Source: Cavia porcellus (taxonomy: Eukaryota > Chordata > Mammalia > Rodentia > Caviidae). From it: DNA of 64,000 nucleotides. Location: the NCBI RefSeq assembly GCF_034190915.1, contig NW_026947486.1, positions 18,006,001 to 18,070,000 of the forward strand, read 5' to 3'. Every line of letters begins with the position of its first letter. Position 1 is the first letter of the stretch. A program made the position numbers and the translations under genes. The notes under the pieces were generated by a model. The model made no database searches and was not told the DNA's origin. It was given only the letters and a program-made list of their open reading frames with translations. Below, in pieces: positions 40,689-53,450 of this stretch.

Positions 40689-41079
40689 TGTTATGGTTGA
40701 AACATTGTGTCAACTTGACAAGTTTGGAAGTTAAACTAAGAGACTCAACAGGGAACTAAAATCCTTACTTTGTAAATATCCTCATCCTGTGCAAGAGGAG
40801 GGCATAGAGATTTTGTGAGTGCTACATCTGCCCTGCGAGGCAGGGAGTGGCCTATGTATAATATAAGGGAGGAGAAGAGGCTTATTCTTCCCCTTTTTGC
40901 TCTTGCTGCATTTGCTGGCTGCTGCCTTGAAGTGGTGCCCCTCAGTCATGCCACCCTGATTTGGAGCCCCCTGATTTTGGACTGAAATACCACAAACAGA
41001 GAGCTAAATAAACTTTTTCTTCCTTCATTTTGAGTGTTAGGTATTTTGTCCCAGCAATGAAAGAAAAGTAACCAAGACA
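40689..41079 (+). mobile_element. MaLR-type solo LTR (391 bp) inside old env
   Basis: It begins TGTTATGG and ends CCAAGACA, with TATAATATAAGG and CTAAATAAACTTTTTC in between; it is the same family as 6727-7088. Env resumes immediately after it (LDLLTAQQEGI). A short A-rich duplication (AAAAC/AAAAT) may flank it, consistent with 5-bp target duplications of ERV-L/MaLR elements. Confidence 0.85.
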
Positions 41080-41471
41080 AAAATTGATGGGCCTTAGACC
41101 TCTTAACAGCTCAACAAGAAGGTATCTTATCTTTTTCTGGAAGAATTTTGCTATTAGGCTAAAAAAGAGTAGTAAGAGAAAACTCCCATCAGTTGTGGAA
41201 GTCACTTGAGTAAAGGGTGAGAAATATGATGGGTGACTCTTCCTGGTTGGGATCCCTGGACTTTCTCCTCTTGTGGATACAAGTTTTGCTCAGATCTCTG
41301 ATGGATCTCATGCCAGTCCTCTTTGTAGGCCCTTGTGTGATCCAGCTGCTGATTCACTTTCTGACTGAAATCTTTGAGGTCATACATCACCAGATCCTCT
41401 TAAAAGTCCCCCCTTATCAGTGCCTTAAAACTGAGGGGGAAAATCTTCTTTATAAATAACACAGGGGGAAA
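41080..41471 (+). pseudogene. env: Old ERV env transmembrane subunit, 3' end, and polypurine tract
   Basis: LDLLTAQQEGILSFSGRILL resumes the env after the MaLR. A membrane-spanning segment and tail are encoded near 41245-41400 (SLDFLLLWIQVLL ... VGPCVIQLLIHFL) in another frame. ACACAGGGGGAAA at 41458-41471 is a polypurine tract abutting the LTR. Confidence 0.8.
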
Positions 41472-41943
41472 TGTGACAGAAATTTTGAAATTTTAAAACT
41501 ACCTAGCAGCCTGATATCATACTGAGACAAGATATGCTTATCCTGCCTGCCACATGGCTAGTCTGTTAAACTCAGTCAGCCTTGACTGTCTGTGTCCATC
41601 TGCTTTTCACAAGTATCCTGATCCAGATCAACCTGACAATATCTATCTGCAATGTCTGTGTTTTCCAACCCAAAAATATATCCTGTTTTTCTAACATATT
41701 TGAAGGATCTTCTCACCAGCAACAGATGATGACTAACTCAACCCAATGAAAACTCACCATGCTTTTAAGCTTCTACATTTCCTGCTTGCAAACCTATATA
41801 AACCAAACCTGAAACTGACTCAGGGCTGGTGATTTGGAACTTATTTCCATCATTGTAATAAACAGTTGCTTTCCAATTTCTTGGTATGGAGTTTATTCCT
41901 TTTATTTTAGTACCAGTTCTGCAGCAATTCCTGGAAGATAACA
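41472..41943 (+). mobile_element. 3' LTR of the old class I ERV (3' end approximate)
   Basis: It starts TGTGACAG after the polypurine tract, with a TATATAAA box at 41796-41803 and AATAAA at 41857-41862. The TATA-to-poly(A) spacing fits a gammaretroviral LTR. There is no 5' partner in the window to confirm the 3' boundary. Confidence 0.75.
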
Positions 41944-42445
41944 CTACCTTGATTGCAAAACCAAAGACTCAACTAAAAAGGAAAACTACAGGTTGATCTC
42001 TTTAATCAACATATATGTGAACATCCTCAATAAGATATTGGCATAAGGATGCAACAAATCATTAACAAGATCATACACCATGACCAAGTAAGATTCATCC
42101 CAGGGATGCAAAGATGGTTCACCATATGCAATTCAACAAAGGTAGTACATCACATAAACAGAAGAAAGGACAAAAACCACATGATCATCTCAATAGATGC
42201 AGAAAACACTTTTGACAAAATCCAACATCTGTTTCTAATAAAAATCCTGAAGAAAAGAGACATAAAAGGACATAATCTCAATCTGATAAAAGTCATTTAT
42301 GACAAACCTACTACCAATATCATACTAAATGGGGAAAACCTGAAAATTTTTCCTATAAAATCAGGAACAAGACAAGGATATTCACTATTACCACTACTAT
42401 TCAATACAGTACTTCAAAGGTTAGCCACCATAATAAGGTAAGATA
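41944..42445 (+). mobile_element. Old L1 ORF2 fragment, left part (split)
   Basis: Its reverse transcriptase text parallels 22510-22990 but is more diverged: [12 protein letters not shown] near 42080 and [15 protein letters not shown] near 42300. It continues after the inserted L1 at 49282 with the FADDM-region equivalent. Confidence 0.85.
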
Positions 42446-43810
42446 AAGAAAAGAGGCCAGAAGGTGAGTCCAGCACACCAGTGCCAGCCCGGGGAGAGTT
42501 CAAGATCATTGCTCCCATACAGCCACACAAGACTGGGCTCTGCAGGTATTGGGCCTACCTAGGCTATGACCAGTGACCTTCTTTCAAACCAGGGAACTGC
42601 ATTACTGGAGGTGAGTTCCTGCACACCAGCTCAGGCCCCAGGAGAGCTTAAGATCATCCTTCTCAGTGGTCAAGGATCCACCCATTTTCCAACCACACTA
42701 GACTAGGCTTGGGAGGTTTTGTGGCCCTACTGGACAATGCCCAGCAACCTTTTTCAATCAGGGGAGTTGAGGGGATGTGAAGTGAATTCCAGCGCATTGG
42801 TGCTTGCCCAGGGAGAGCTTTGGATCATCATCCTCAGTGGTTAGGTGCGCATCTAGCTTCCTGGAATGCTAGAGGTGGGACCCTTGCTCAGCCCCTGAGT
42901 GGACCACACTCAGCAACCTCCATTCAGTCCCAGGAGCCAAGGGCATAGGAGATTATTTCCAATATGCCCAGGGGAAGCTTTGGGACATCACTTGAAACAC
43001 AGAAATATAGGAAAATGACAAAACAGGTCCCTGAGCGGGTCTGTAAAGGCCTCGCCACTCCCTGCGTGCTTGGCAGACTCTGGAGTTCTGAGCTAGCAGG
43101 CACAATCGGTTTCAGAGGCTGGGCGGCCTGGGGTGAGTGTCCTCCACACCATCCCCCAAGCCTGGCTAGATTGGGACCCTCACTCAGCCCGGACAGAGAA
43201 CTTCGCGGCTTCCTGTTGCACTGGACCAGTGCAGCAGGTCCTAAGCAGGCCTGCAACGACCTCCCCGCTCCCCGTCATGCTTGGAGGACTCTGGAGTTTT
43301 AAGCAAGCAGGCACCATCAGTTCCAGAAGCTGGGCAACCCAGGGTGAGTGCCCCCCACACCACCCCTGGAGCCCAGCTAGCTTGGGACCTTCACTCGGCC
43401 CCAGACAGGGAACCTTGGGGCTTACAGTTGCACTGGACCAGTGCCGTGGGTCTTGAACCAGCCTGCACAGGTCTCATCACTCCCTGATGGGCTTGGTGGA
43501 CTCTAAGCTCTGGGCCTGCCAGCGCCATCAGCTCCAGAGGCTGGGGGATCTGGAGTGAGTGTCACCGCACCATCCCCCGAACCCAGCTAGTTTGAGATCC
43601 TTGCTGGGCCACGAACAGGGAACTTGTGGCTTCTTGTTGCACTTGACCAGCTCTGCAGGTATTGTGCCAGCCTGCCCCACCCTCAGTGACCCTCTCTCAA
43701 TCTGGGGAACTAGGTGGCCAGAGTCCCAGGAGCTGAGGGTATAGAAGAGGATTTCCAACAGACCCTGGGGAAGCCTTGGAATAACACTTGAAACACAGAA
43801 ATATAGGAAA
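42446..43810 (+). promoter_or_regulatory. L1 5'UTR: two different monomer sets in series
   Basis: First, two to three monomers of the ~170-bp kind also seen at 15.7-16.3 kb (GGAGAGTTCAAGATCATTGC-like blocks near 42493, 42640 and 42809). They end in the leader CATCACTTGAAACACAGAAA and the first ORF1 codons (about 43017). Then come GC-rich monomers of about 195-230 bp (GACTCTGGAGTTYT near 43074 and 43268, a variant at 43495). A second copy of the leader (43784-43810) precedes the real ORF1 start. Confidence 0.8.
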
Positions 43811-44870
43811 ATGCCAAAACGAAAGACCCAATTACAACCTCAAACCACCAGCCCATCCCAAGAAACCTTAGGAGCTATATACATAGAAGAAAATATATGC
43901 CATACACCTGAAATACCTGAAATAATAGCAACTGAAACAAAGAAGCAACTCTGGGAAGCTTTAAAGGAATTCAAACTAGAAATAATGTCCCAGGTAAAAT
44001 AAGAAATGATAAACAAAATGAAGGAGATGCTGAACATATCTAAAGAAGACACAGTTAAATAATTGGAGGAATTGAATAAAAAGATACAATCGCTGAATGA
44101 ACAATATAAGAAAAAGACAGAATACATAAAGCAGATGCAAAAGAGATATACAGAAAATCAAAAATTGAATGGAAATTCAAAGTTGTAAAAACTACCTCAA
44201 TGAAAGTGAAGATAGAATTTCAGACCTCAAAGACAAGATTGCAGCTAGTGAACAGGAAAGGAAAAATCTTTTAAAAAGAACAAGGAATCAGGAAATAACA
44301 ATTCAAAACCTGCAAGATGATGCAAAGGAAAAAAAACATAAGATTGATAGGGATTAAAGAAAAAGAAGGGGACAGCATAAAGGATGTCAAGAGGATATTC
44401 AGAGAAGTAATAGCTGAAAATTTCCCAAACATGAGAATGGAAACTGACATCAGGATCAGTGAAGCAAATAGGACTCCAAATAATCATAACCAAAATAAAA
44501 CTATATGCAAACATATAATAATCACCATCCCAGAAATCCACCATAAGAATAGAATATTAAAAGCTGTCAGAGAGAAAAAACAGATCACTTATAAAGGAAA
44601 ACCTATCAGAATCACAGCAGACTTCTCAGTACAAACAATAAAGTCAAGAAGAGCATGGAGTGAAGTATTTCAGATTTTAAAGGAAAATGATTTCCAATTT
44701 AGACTGTGTGCCCTGCAAAACTGTCCTTCAAAATCGATGGCTAAATAAGATACTTTCATGACACAGGACAGCTGAAGAGCTTCATGATCACCAAGCCAAC
44801 CCTGCCAAGATTATTGAAAGACAGTTTAGATACACTTAGGAAAAAACCACTAAGCAAAGCAGATAATTAA
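43811..44870 (+). pseudogene. L1 ORF1, few disruptions
   Basis: It starts MPKRKTQLQPQTTSPSQETL. The N-terminal part and coiled coil extend to a stop after YIEE...KLEIMSQVK (44002), with coiled coil again at 44169-44357. The RNA-recognition domain (ETDIRISEANRTPNNHNQNK; KHIIITIPEI; KGKPIRITADFS) is open over 44317-44748. The C-terminal domain is broken after 44748. Its RNA-binding half is one of the best preserved here. Confidence 0.9.
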
Positions 44871-44906
44871 ACAGAACAGACAAAGACACAACTGCAGAAA
44901 GATGAC

Positions 44907-47900
44907 ATGTCAACAATAAACCAACATATAACAGTTATAGCCATTAATGTAAATAGTCTCAATGCATCAATTAAAAGAAACAGACTGGCAGAATGGATCA
45001 AGAAACAAAATCCAACCACATTCTGTCTACAAGAAACCCATCTAACCCAAAAGGATACTCAGAGACTGAAAGTCAAAGGATGGAAAACAATACTTCATGC
45101 AACAGGAACCCCCACCCCCCAAAAAAAGCAAGGATAGCTACTCTGTTTGCAGACAATGTGAACTTCAAAGCAGTAATGATCAAAGACATAAAGAAGGTCA
45201 CTACATACTGGTTAGAGAAAAACTTCAAGAGGAAGAGATAACTATCTGAAATATGTATGCACCAAATTCCAGAGCACCCAGTTATATACAACAAGTTTTA
45301 ACAGAAATGAAAAACCAAATTAGCAGTAACACAATTATAACCGGATACCTTAACACACCATTGACACCAAGGGACAGATCAACCAGACAGAAAATCAGCA
45401 AAGAAATAACACAAGTAAATCACACCTGTGAAAAAATGGACTTAATAGACATATACTGAGTGTTCCATCCAACAACATCAGAATACACATTCTTCTCAGC
45501 AGTACATGGGTCATTCTCTAAAATAGACTATATATTAGCCCACAGAACACATTTAAATAAATGTAAAAGAGTTGAAATTTTCCCTTGAATGTTATTGGAT
45601 CATAGCGCCATGAAATTAAAAATTAATGATAAAAATACCGCAAAAATCCCATAAACACATGTAAACTGAATAACACAATCTTGAGTAATCAGTGGGTAAC
45701 AGGGAAAATTAAAGAAGAAATTAAACAATACCAACAAGCAAATGAAAATAAAAATACAACTTACCGGAATCTGTGGGAAATAATGAAAGCTGTTCTCAGA
45801 GGAAAACTTATTGCACTGAGTTCCCACATCAGGAAAACAGAATGAATGCAAATAATCTGATGTGACACCTCAAACATCTAGAAAAAGAAGAGCAAGTCAA
45901 GTCCAAAGCCAAAAGAAGAGAGGAAAGTAAAAAAATCAGAGCAGAAATTAATGCAATAGAGACTAAAAAAATCCAAAGAATGAATGAATGAATCAAAGAG
46001 TTGGTTCTTTGAAAGAATAAATAAAATTGATAAGCCCCTAGCCAATCTTCTTTAAAAAGGGAATAAAAAGCTCAAATTCATGCAATAAGGAATTAAAAAG
46101 AGAAATCATTACAGACTCTGTAGAAATACAGAAGATCATCAACACCTATTTCAAAAACCTCCACTCTGATAGGTTCAATAACACAGAAGAAATGGACAGA
46201 TTTCTAGAAACAAATGAACTACAACAGCTGGGTCAAGAAGTTGTAAAGCTGCTGAACAACCCAATTTCTATTAATGAAATTGAAAATGTAATTAAGTCTT
46301 TACCTACAAAGAAAAGCCCAGGCCCAGGCAGATTCACTGTGAAATTCTACAAAAAATAGAAAGAAGACTTAATGCCGACATTCCTCAAACTCTTCAATGA
46401 AATTGAAATGGAAGCAATTCTTCCTAAGTCATTCCTGAAAGCAAATATTACTCTAATACAAAGTCTGAAAAAGACCCAACTAAAAAAATAGAACTACAGG
46501 CCAATCTCTCTATTGAACACAGATGTAAAAATCCTCAATAAAATATTGGCAAACAGGTTGCAGCAAATCATCAAGATTATACACTATGAACAAATGGGAT
46601 TCATCCCAGGCATGCAGTGATGGTTCAACATACATAAATCAATAAATGTAATCCACCATATCAATAAAGCCAAAAGTAAGAATCATATGATCATACCTCC
46701 ATATGCAGAAAAAGCTTTTGATAAGTTCCAACATTCACTTATGATAAGAACCTTACAGAAAATAGGAATAGATGGTCTTTACCTCAATATGATGAAGGCC
46801 ATTTATGAAAAACCAACAGCCAGCATCATATTAAATGGCCAAAAATTGAAGGCCTTTACTTTAAAATCAGGCACAAGACAAGGATACCCCTTATCACTGC
46901 TCCTATTAAACATAGTACTGGAAATAATAGCCAGAGCAATTAGACAAGAGAGTGAAATAAAAGGAGTAAAGATAGGAAAAGAGGAAGTTAAATTATCACT
47001 ATTTGCAGATGACATGATTCTCTACATAGAAGACACCCAAAACTCCATTGAAAGACTCCTAGAAAAAATAAATAAATTCAGCAATGGATACAAAATCAAT
47101 ACTAAAAAATCAATAGTATTTCTATATATTAACAACAAAATCACTGAGAGAGAAATGACAAGCCACACCCCTCATACTAGCATCCAAAAAAATGAAATAC
47201 TTAGGAATTAATCTCATGAAAGAAGTAAAAGATCTATACAGGAATAATTATAATATCCTAAAAGAGAAATCAAAGAGGATCTCAGAAAATTGAAAGACAT
47301 TCCTTGTTCATGGATGAAAAGAATAAATATTATGAAAATGGCCATTCTCCCAAAACTGTTATACAGATTCAATGCAATCCCAATAAAAATACCATGAACA
47401 CACCCCATAGATCTAGAGAGATCACTCCTAAAATTCATCTGGAACCAGAAGAGACCTAGAATAGCAAAGGCAATTCTAAGCAGCAAAGGCAAGGCTGGAG
47501 GCATTCCAATCCCTGACTTGAAGTTATACTACAAAGCAACTGTAATAAAATCAACATGGTACTGGAATAAAAACAGATCAGAAGACCAATGGAATAGATT
47601 AGAAAATACAGCCACAATTACAAACACACTCAACCACCTTATCTTTGATAAAGGGGCCAAATATGTTCCCTGGAAGAACAATAGTCTCTTTAATAAATGG
47701 TCCTGGAAACTAAAACTAGAGCCATGTCTTTCACCATGTAGTAAACTATAATCTAAATGGATAAAACATCTGAATATTAAAACAGAAGCACTAAATCTGT
47801 TGGAAGAGAAATCAGGTAAAAATCTTGAAGACAAAGTGGTAGGTAGAGAATTCATGAATAGAAAACAAACCACATGGGAAATCCTTCCCAGAATCAATAA

Positions 47901-48600
47901 CTGGAATCACGTCTTGTTAAAGAGTTTTTGCATGTAGAATAAAATCTCCAGCATAGTGAAAAGAAAACTCACAAACTGGGAAAAAATCTTAGTGTACTGT
48001 CCCTCAGACAAAGGACTTCTGTCTAAAACATATAAAGAATTTTAAAATATCAGACCCCTAATATTCAAAGATCCAATCCAAAAATGGGTATCTGAGATAA
48101 ATACATAATTCTCAGATGAAGAAATACAAATGGCAAATAAATATATGAAAAAATGTTCATCATCATTAGTCATTAGAGAAATGCAAATTAAAACTACACT
48201 GAGATTCCATCTCACTCCTGAAAGAATGGCCAGGATCAAGAAAACTACCAACAAATGCTGGAGAGGCTGTGTGGAAAAAGGAACTCTCCTGCACTGTGGG
48301 TGGGAGTGTAGACTGGTGCAGTCACTGTGGAGGTCAGTCTGGAGATTCTTCAAAAATTGGGATGGGAAGTCCCATTTGACCCAGCTATTCCACTTTTAGG
48401 CATATTCCCAGAAGAACTGAAAGCATCATACCACAGTGATACATGTGCATCCATGTTTATAGAAGCACAATTTGTAATCGCCAGATCTTGGAAACAACCT
48501 ACATGTCCATCAACTGAGGAATGGATTTTTTAAAAGTGGTAGTATTTTTATACAATGGAGTACTACTCAGCTATAAAGAATGATCAAATTGAGATAGTTA
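44907..48600 (+). pseudogene. L1 ORF2, broken
   Basis: Endonuclease from 44907 (MSTINQHITVIAINVNSLNA), with CLQETHLT and TPRDRSTRQ. The reverse transcriptase is open at 46687-47211 with [10 protein letters not shown] and the intact [11 protein letters not shown] box. The cysteine-rich tail is at 48200-48310 ([18 protein letters not shown]). Multiple single-base indels split it. It sits 36 bp or so after the ORF1 end, as in other L1s. Confidence 0.92.
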
Positions 48601-49281
48601 TAAGTAAATAGATGCAACTTGAGACCACACTCAGAAGTGAAATACATCAGACTCACATGTATAAATGCTGTATAGTCTCCCTAGTGTAAAAAATGGTAAG
48701 AGTACATAAGAATTTATGGTAATCATGATTCCCCGTTACATTTCCTTGAAGCCTTATAATGTTTTCATTCATTAGTTGGAATGGTTTTATCCTGGTTTGT
48801 TTGATTTTATTATCTGTGACGGTATAAACAGCTATTTTGAATAAAACAAGACTTGATAATAGCCACTGCTGATTTAATATCATCTTGCTTTGAAGTCCTC
48901 CCATGCTTTTGGTCTTCTGTTTCCACTGGTTCTATTATGTTGTATTTTATTGGATTTTATTATGTGTGATAGTAGAATCAATTTTTATGAACAATGAGAT
49001 AATATACAGTCATTGTTCATTTTCTGTTATTTGATTCTGAATGCCCTGTAATACCTTCACTCTCTTGAATGGTTTTGTACTATTTTGTTATGTTTGATAC
49101 TGTTGTATATGAAGGTATGCTCAACTATTTCAAAGAAAGAGACATTATGATAGCTATTGTTATATTGGATTGTCTTGTGGTGAAATATTGTGTTGCTTAA
49201 ATTGTTCTGTTCTAATCTGCTTTGTTATGTCCTCTTTCATCTTAATCTCTTTAAAATTAAAAAAAATTTAAAAATAAAAGG
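48601..49281 (+). other. L1 3'UTR and A-rich tail
   Basis: Four diverged roughly 145-bp units, as in the 1.84-2.42 kb copy, ending CTCTTTAAAATTAAAAAAAA. Confidence 0.85.
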
Positions 49282-50530
49282 AAACCAAGTAGGAAAGGAA
49301 GAAATGTAACTGTCCTTATTAACAGATGATATAACAGTCTATGTATATGACCCAAGAAAATTCCACCGAAAGACTCCTAGAACTAATAAATAAATTTAGC
49401 AAGGTGATAAGATACAAAATCAATTCACATAAATAAATAGAATTCCTGTATGCCAATAATGAACAAGAAAAGGAAACAAGAGGAGGAATATAAAGAAAGA
49501 GGAAAGGAATATAATATCACTCTCAATAACTTTAAGAAAAATTAAACACTTAGGAAGTAACCTAACAAAGGAAACAAAAAGCCTCTATAATGAAAACTAC
49601 AGTAATCTGAAAAAGATCAAAGAAGACATCAGAAAACGAAAATATATCCCCTGTTCCTCAGTAGGCAGAAACAATATTGTCAAAATGGCCATAATATCAA
49701 AAATGATATATAGATTTAATGCAGTTACAATAAAAATACCAACAGTATTTTTCAAAAAACTAGAAAAAAATCATATGGAATCAGAAAAGACCCAGAGACC
49801 AAGAGCAAAACTGGATGCATCACAACACCTGACTTCAAGTTACATTACAAATATACAGTGATAAAACAGAATGGTATTGACACAAAAACAGACATGTGGA
49901 TCAATGGAACAGAATAGAAGATGCAGAAACAACTCTCAGAACATTCATTCATCTGATCTTTGACAAAGAGGCCAATAACATGCTGAAGGAAAGATAATCT
50001 CTTTATTAAATAGTGCTAGGAAAACTGACTCTACATATGCAGAAGATTGAATCTAGAGCCGTATCTCTCACCATGTACTAAACTAAAATTACGGTGAATG
50101 AAAGACACAAAATACTATATTAAAAGGGAAACAATCTGCTGTAAGATAAATCAGGCAAAACTCCTGAATATATAAGCACAGGCAAGGACTTTAAACAGAA
50201 CTCCAACTGTACATGAAATACCATCAAGAAACAAGAAATGGGATAATACCAAATCAAAGCACTTTTGCACAGCAAAAGAAACAACCGATGGAATCAAGAA
50301 ACAATATAGAAAATAGGAAAACATTTTGCCAGGTATTCCTTGAAGAGGACAAACATTGAGAATATATAAATAACTTAAAAATAGTAGAATCCCCCAAAAT
50401 AAAGGGACCAATAAAATGTGCAAATGAAATGCGTAGATACTTCTCAGATGAAGCACAAATGGCAACAAACATATGAAAAATATTCAACATCTCTGGCCAC
50501 TAGAGAAATATGAACTAACACTGAGAAAAT
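49282..50530 (+). mobile_element. Old L1 ORF2 fragment, right part
   Basis: It continues 42445: TTATTAACAGATGATATAAC is the FADD region, then GAAAGACTCCTAGAACTAAT and a CATCACAACACCTGACTTCA block, ending at a CTGGCCACTAGAGAAATATG block. It has many stops and an older L1 subfamily wording than the L1 inserted in it. Confidence 0.85.
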
Positions 50531-50534
50531 AATC

Positions 50535-50760
50535 GGAATTCACTAAGAAGCAAGCTCTCCCTTCAAACCAGTGCCATGCATGGGCCACCACTGCCAGGGG
50601 ACAGCCAGACCCCAGCCTTTTCCAGTGAGGCAGTGCCATTTGCAGACCGTGGGGGAAGAGGAACAGAATTCACCAAGAAGCAAGGCCTCCTTGTGATCCA
50701 GTGCCATGTGTGGGCCACCACTACTAGAGGGACAGCCAGATCCCAGCCCCTTCCAGTGCA
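50535..50760. repeat. Two-copy direct repeat, period about 130 bp
   Basis: GAATTCACTAAGAAGCAAG at 50535 recurs as GAATTCACCAAGAAGCAAG at 50665. Both are followed by CCAGTGCCATG, GGGCCACCACT and GGGACAGCCAGA-CCCAGCC before TTCCAGTG. Some positions differ. No gene or known repeat family is recognised. Confidence 0.85.
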
Positions 50761-52900
50761 CACGCTGGGAAACAAGAAGAGTCAAACCCTCACCCTCCAT
50801 TGTATAAAAATACTACAAACTTCCCCTTTCTTTTTGCAAATTCACAATTTGAAGACTGAGACATCACGAGAAGACTACCTGATGACCTGTCATCAAAATC
50901 ATTGCAGGAAAAGCCTTCAGGAACAGATGACACTGTGTCACTCAGCAGAACACTGTACCACAGCAAGAAAGGTAACATGATCCAGTTGTGCAGTGATTGT
51001 CTGAACTGCTACCTCTCCAATGGAGTAAAAGTCCAGTAATGCATACCAGAAGTGACTGCCTAGGTCTGGAAGTTTCTGATATATGATCTGACAAGTCATT
51101 TTCTGAAAGTGGGACCAACCTAGATTTCAGGTCTATTCTACTTGAATTTTGAAAACACATGGTAGGACAGATATACAATTGATAATATAGCATGAGGAAT
51201 AAAGTAGATGCATTTCAACTCAATAAAAACCCTAAATTCTGTATTACAAAATATTTCCACTTGAGTGTAAGTGGTGAAACTGGGCAAGAGTTAAGCCACA
51301 CACAGGCAAAATTGTTTAAGGAGACAGTAAAAGGAAAATCGCTGGGATGGTAAGGTCCAGCAACTTCACCAGTGTGTTTCATGTTGTATGTGAGAGGACA
51401 ATGGAGAGCAGCACCATTCACCAGGTGTTCTGGGCTTGGAGCTATGGAGATGGATCTTTGAATAATAATACAGGCTGTCAAGGGCAATTGATCCACAGCT
51501 CTGGACAGAAGAGTGGACCAAAGCTCAAGGAAGGGATCACTAAGTACTGGATCCATGCCATTTTTCCCTGTGGATTAGTGGATCCCAACAGCCCAGGCAG
51601 TCTGAAAAAACCCACTCATGCGTCCATTAATTCATAGTTTGTAAGTCTCTTTCCTTGCTGTGCAAGCAACTGTTCTGCAGAATCAGGATATGGGGAGACT
51701 CTAGCAAGGGCCTCAGACCAGATGCTTCTGCAGCTTGGGGTGTCTCTACTGTTCTGTGGACACTGTCATAATAACACTATTAACCACTTCCTGCTTAGTG
51801 ACTGTTACGTCTGAAAAGGTGGCTATCTGGTCACTGTCCTCTAGAAATAAATAAATAGGCTGGTATCTCTAACCTTGCATGCACAGGAAATGTAGTGATC
51901 AATAATTCACGACTTCCTTGCTCAAGTGAAAAGAAGTTCATTTTCTGAGACTTAAGATCATTTCTTAGGAGATTCGTGTATTGGGTTTGCAGTGACAGGC
52001 CACGTGGAAAATGTGAGTACATTGCTGAGGGAAAGGGAAATGAGACAGAGACATGTTCAAGTGGAAACTGAAAGGTTCTTGCCCTAATATAAATTACTGT
52101 ACAATTATGGTGGTGGTCTAATGTGGCAGAAGGCCAAAGTGAGAACACTTGCCACTTCCTGCTTTTTTTCTTTAGCCCTAATTGCAACTCCCCTTCCTGT
52201 TTGCACACACAGAGAATTCCAATAGGTTCCTCATAGGTCATTGATGCCAGCCCCATGCACCACTTCCAATCAGGGATGATATAACCCTCTGCATCTCTGT
52301 ATCCAGTCGAAGGAGACATCCCAAGGCATGGGTTGTGTGCTTCTTTCCAATTTCTCAACTCAATAGCCCTGTTTGCTTTGTACTTTTTGCTTCTCTATTG
52401 CGCCAGAATACTCTAACAGAAATTAAATGTCTAATAGATTCCACAATCATCTTTCACATATGCACCTGTGAAAAGTGCTTGACACATGCTCCAGGTGGTA
52501 CAGAGAGTACCGCTATGTACCTGTGCTGACTTTCCTATTCCTGACCCAAGGAGACCTTCTTGTCACCAAGGAGGCACAGCAAGCACAGAGGACACACTTA
52601 GCTACTTTCTTCCAGACTGACATACAATAGAAAACTTCCCTCAAGGCCACATTACCACTTGCTGGCAGCCTCAGGACAACAGCTCTCTGCTACTTTCCAA
52701 TGCATTTTTTACAAGGCTAGAAACCCGATTTGTGCCAGGGCCCCTCCACCTACTGGAAGAGAATCAGGCACCAGGGATTCTTCCCTCTTTTGAGGAAGAT
52801 CCTAGTCCTGTAGCTCAGCTCCAAAGCTACTCCCCCACGTGTCTTCCTGCCCAGGCCTGAACCCTTGGTCTCTGGACTCAGAGGCTGAATCAGGCCCCAC
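50761..52900. other. Unassigned intergenic sequence
   Basis: About 2.1 kb with balanced base composition and no recognised repeat or conserved protein. A 96-codon open stretch at 51347-51637 and a 175-codon antisense one at 51831-52358 have no recognised domain or splice context. I do not call them genes. Confidence 0.5.
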
Positions 52901-53450
52901 CCCGTCCCTGCCTAAAAGGTCCCTAAAAGGCTCCTCCCTGACTCCCGGGTTGAAGTAGATGAGGTAAAACTCCCCTTTTCTAATCCTCTGAAGCTTAAGG
53001 GCCGGGGGCGTGGCTTGGGAGACGGACCACAGTTGGGACAGGGGGTTTCAGTTTGGGAGCTTGGGCATGCAGGCCAGATGGGAGCTATAGGGCGCTAGTT
53101 TTTCTCTGGTCACCTTAGTGTCACTCTCCTTGGCCTTTAGTACGACTCTCCTCGGAAAACTGTGTACACTCTTATGGCTCCTTTTTACCTCAGTGCAATA
53201 CTGTAAAAGCCAGAACCCTTGTTAGAACTCGCATTGCCTACTGGTAATGGTACGTCCCTCTCCACCGCTGCTGCGCAGGCGCCACTCGGTCCGTCCAGTA
53301 CCTAGGGGTGATGGGAAGCGGATGTGCTTTAAAGACCGGGGAGGCCGGACCCTGATAGCATAGGTTGCTGTTACCTGCTGTTGATCTTTCGGGAATTGAC
53401 AGAGAAGTAAGAGAAAGGGTGGTGTGGCGGGTTTTGTGGGGAGGGCTGGC
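52901..53450 (+). promoter_or_regulatory. CpG-rich promoter of the KRAB-domain gene
   Basis: CpG and GC content rise sharply from about 52,900. A GGGGCGTGGC Sp/KLF-type box lies at about 53006. An NRF-1-like TGCGCAGGCGC lies at 53272-53282 and GCGCC/CGGTCC runs follow. No TATA box was seen. The transcription start is not fixed; it probably lies within about 100 bp upstream of 53507. Confidence 0.7.

Larger units (their letters stand above)
42446..49281 (+). mobile_element. Full-length L1, sense, with compound 5'UTR
   Basis: The order is compound 5'UTR (42446-43810), ORF1 (43811 to about 44870), ORF2 (44907 to about 48600), and a 3'UTR ending in TTAAAATTAAAAAAAATTTA near 49281. It is inserted in an old L1 whose two halves flank it. 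The target duplication is unclear (A-rich AAAAGG both sides). ORF1 and ORF2 have several stops and shifts, but the FADDM box is intact. Boundaries are good to about 15 bp. Confidence 0.9.

Noticed and set aside
42924..43758. Overlapping 60-112-codon frames on both strands
   Set aside because: Same cause: GC-rich L1 5'UTR monomers.
51347..51637. 96-codon open stretch in unique sequence
   Set aside because: No recognised domain, no splice signals of note, and the length is expected by chance in this composition.
51831..52358. 175-codon antisense open stretch
   Set aside because: The longest non-repeat open frame in its region, but it shows no domain, no Kozak or exon context, and an unremarkable residue mix.
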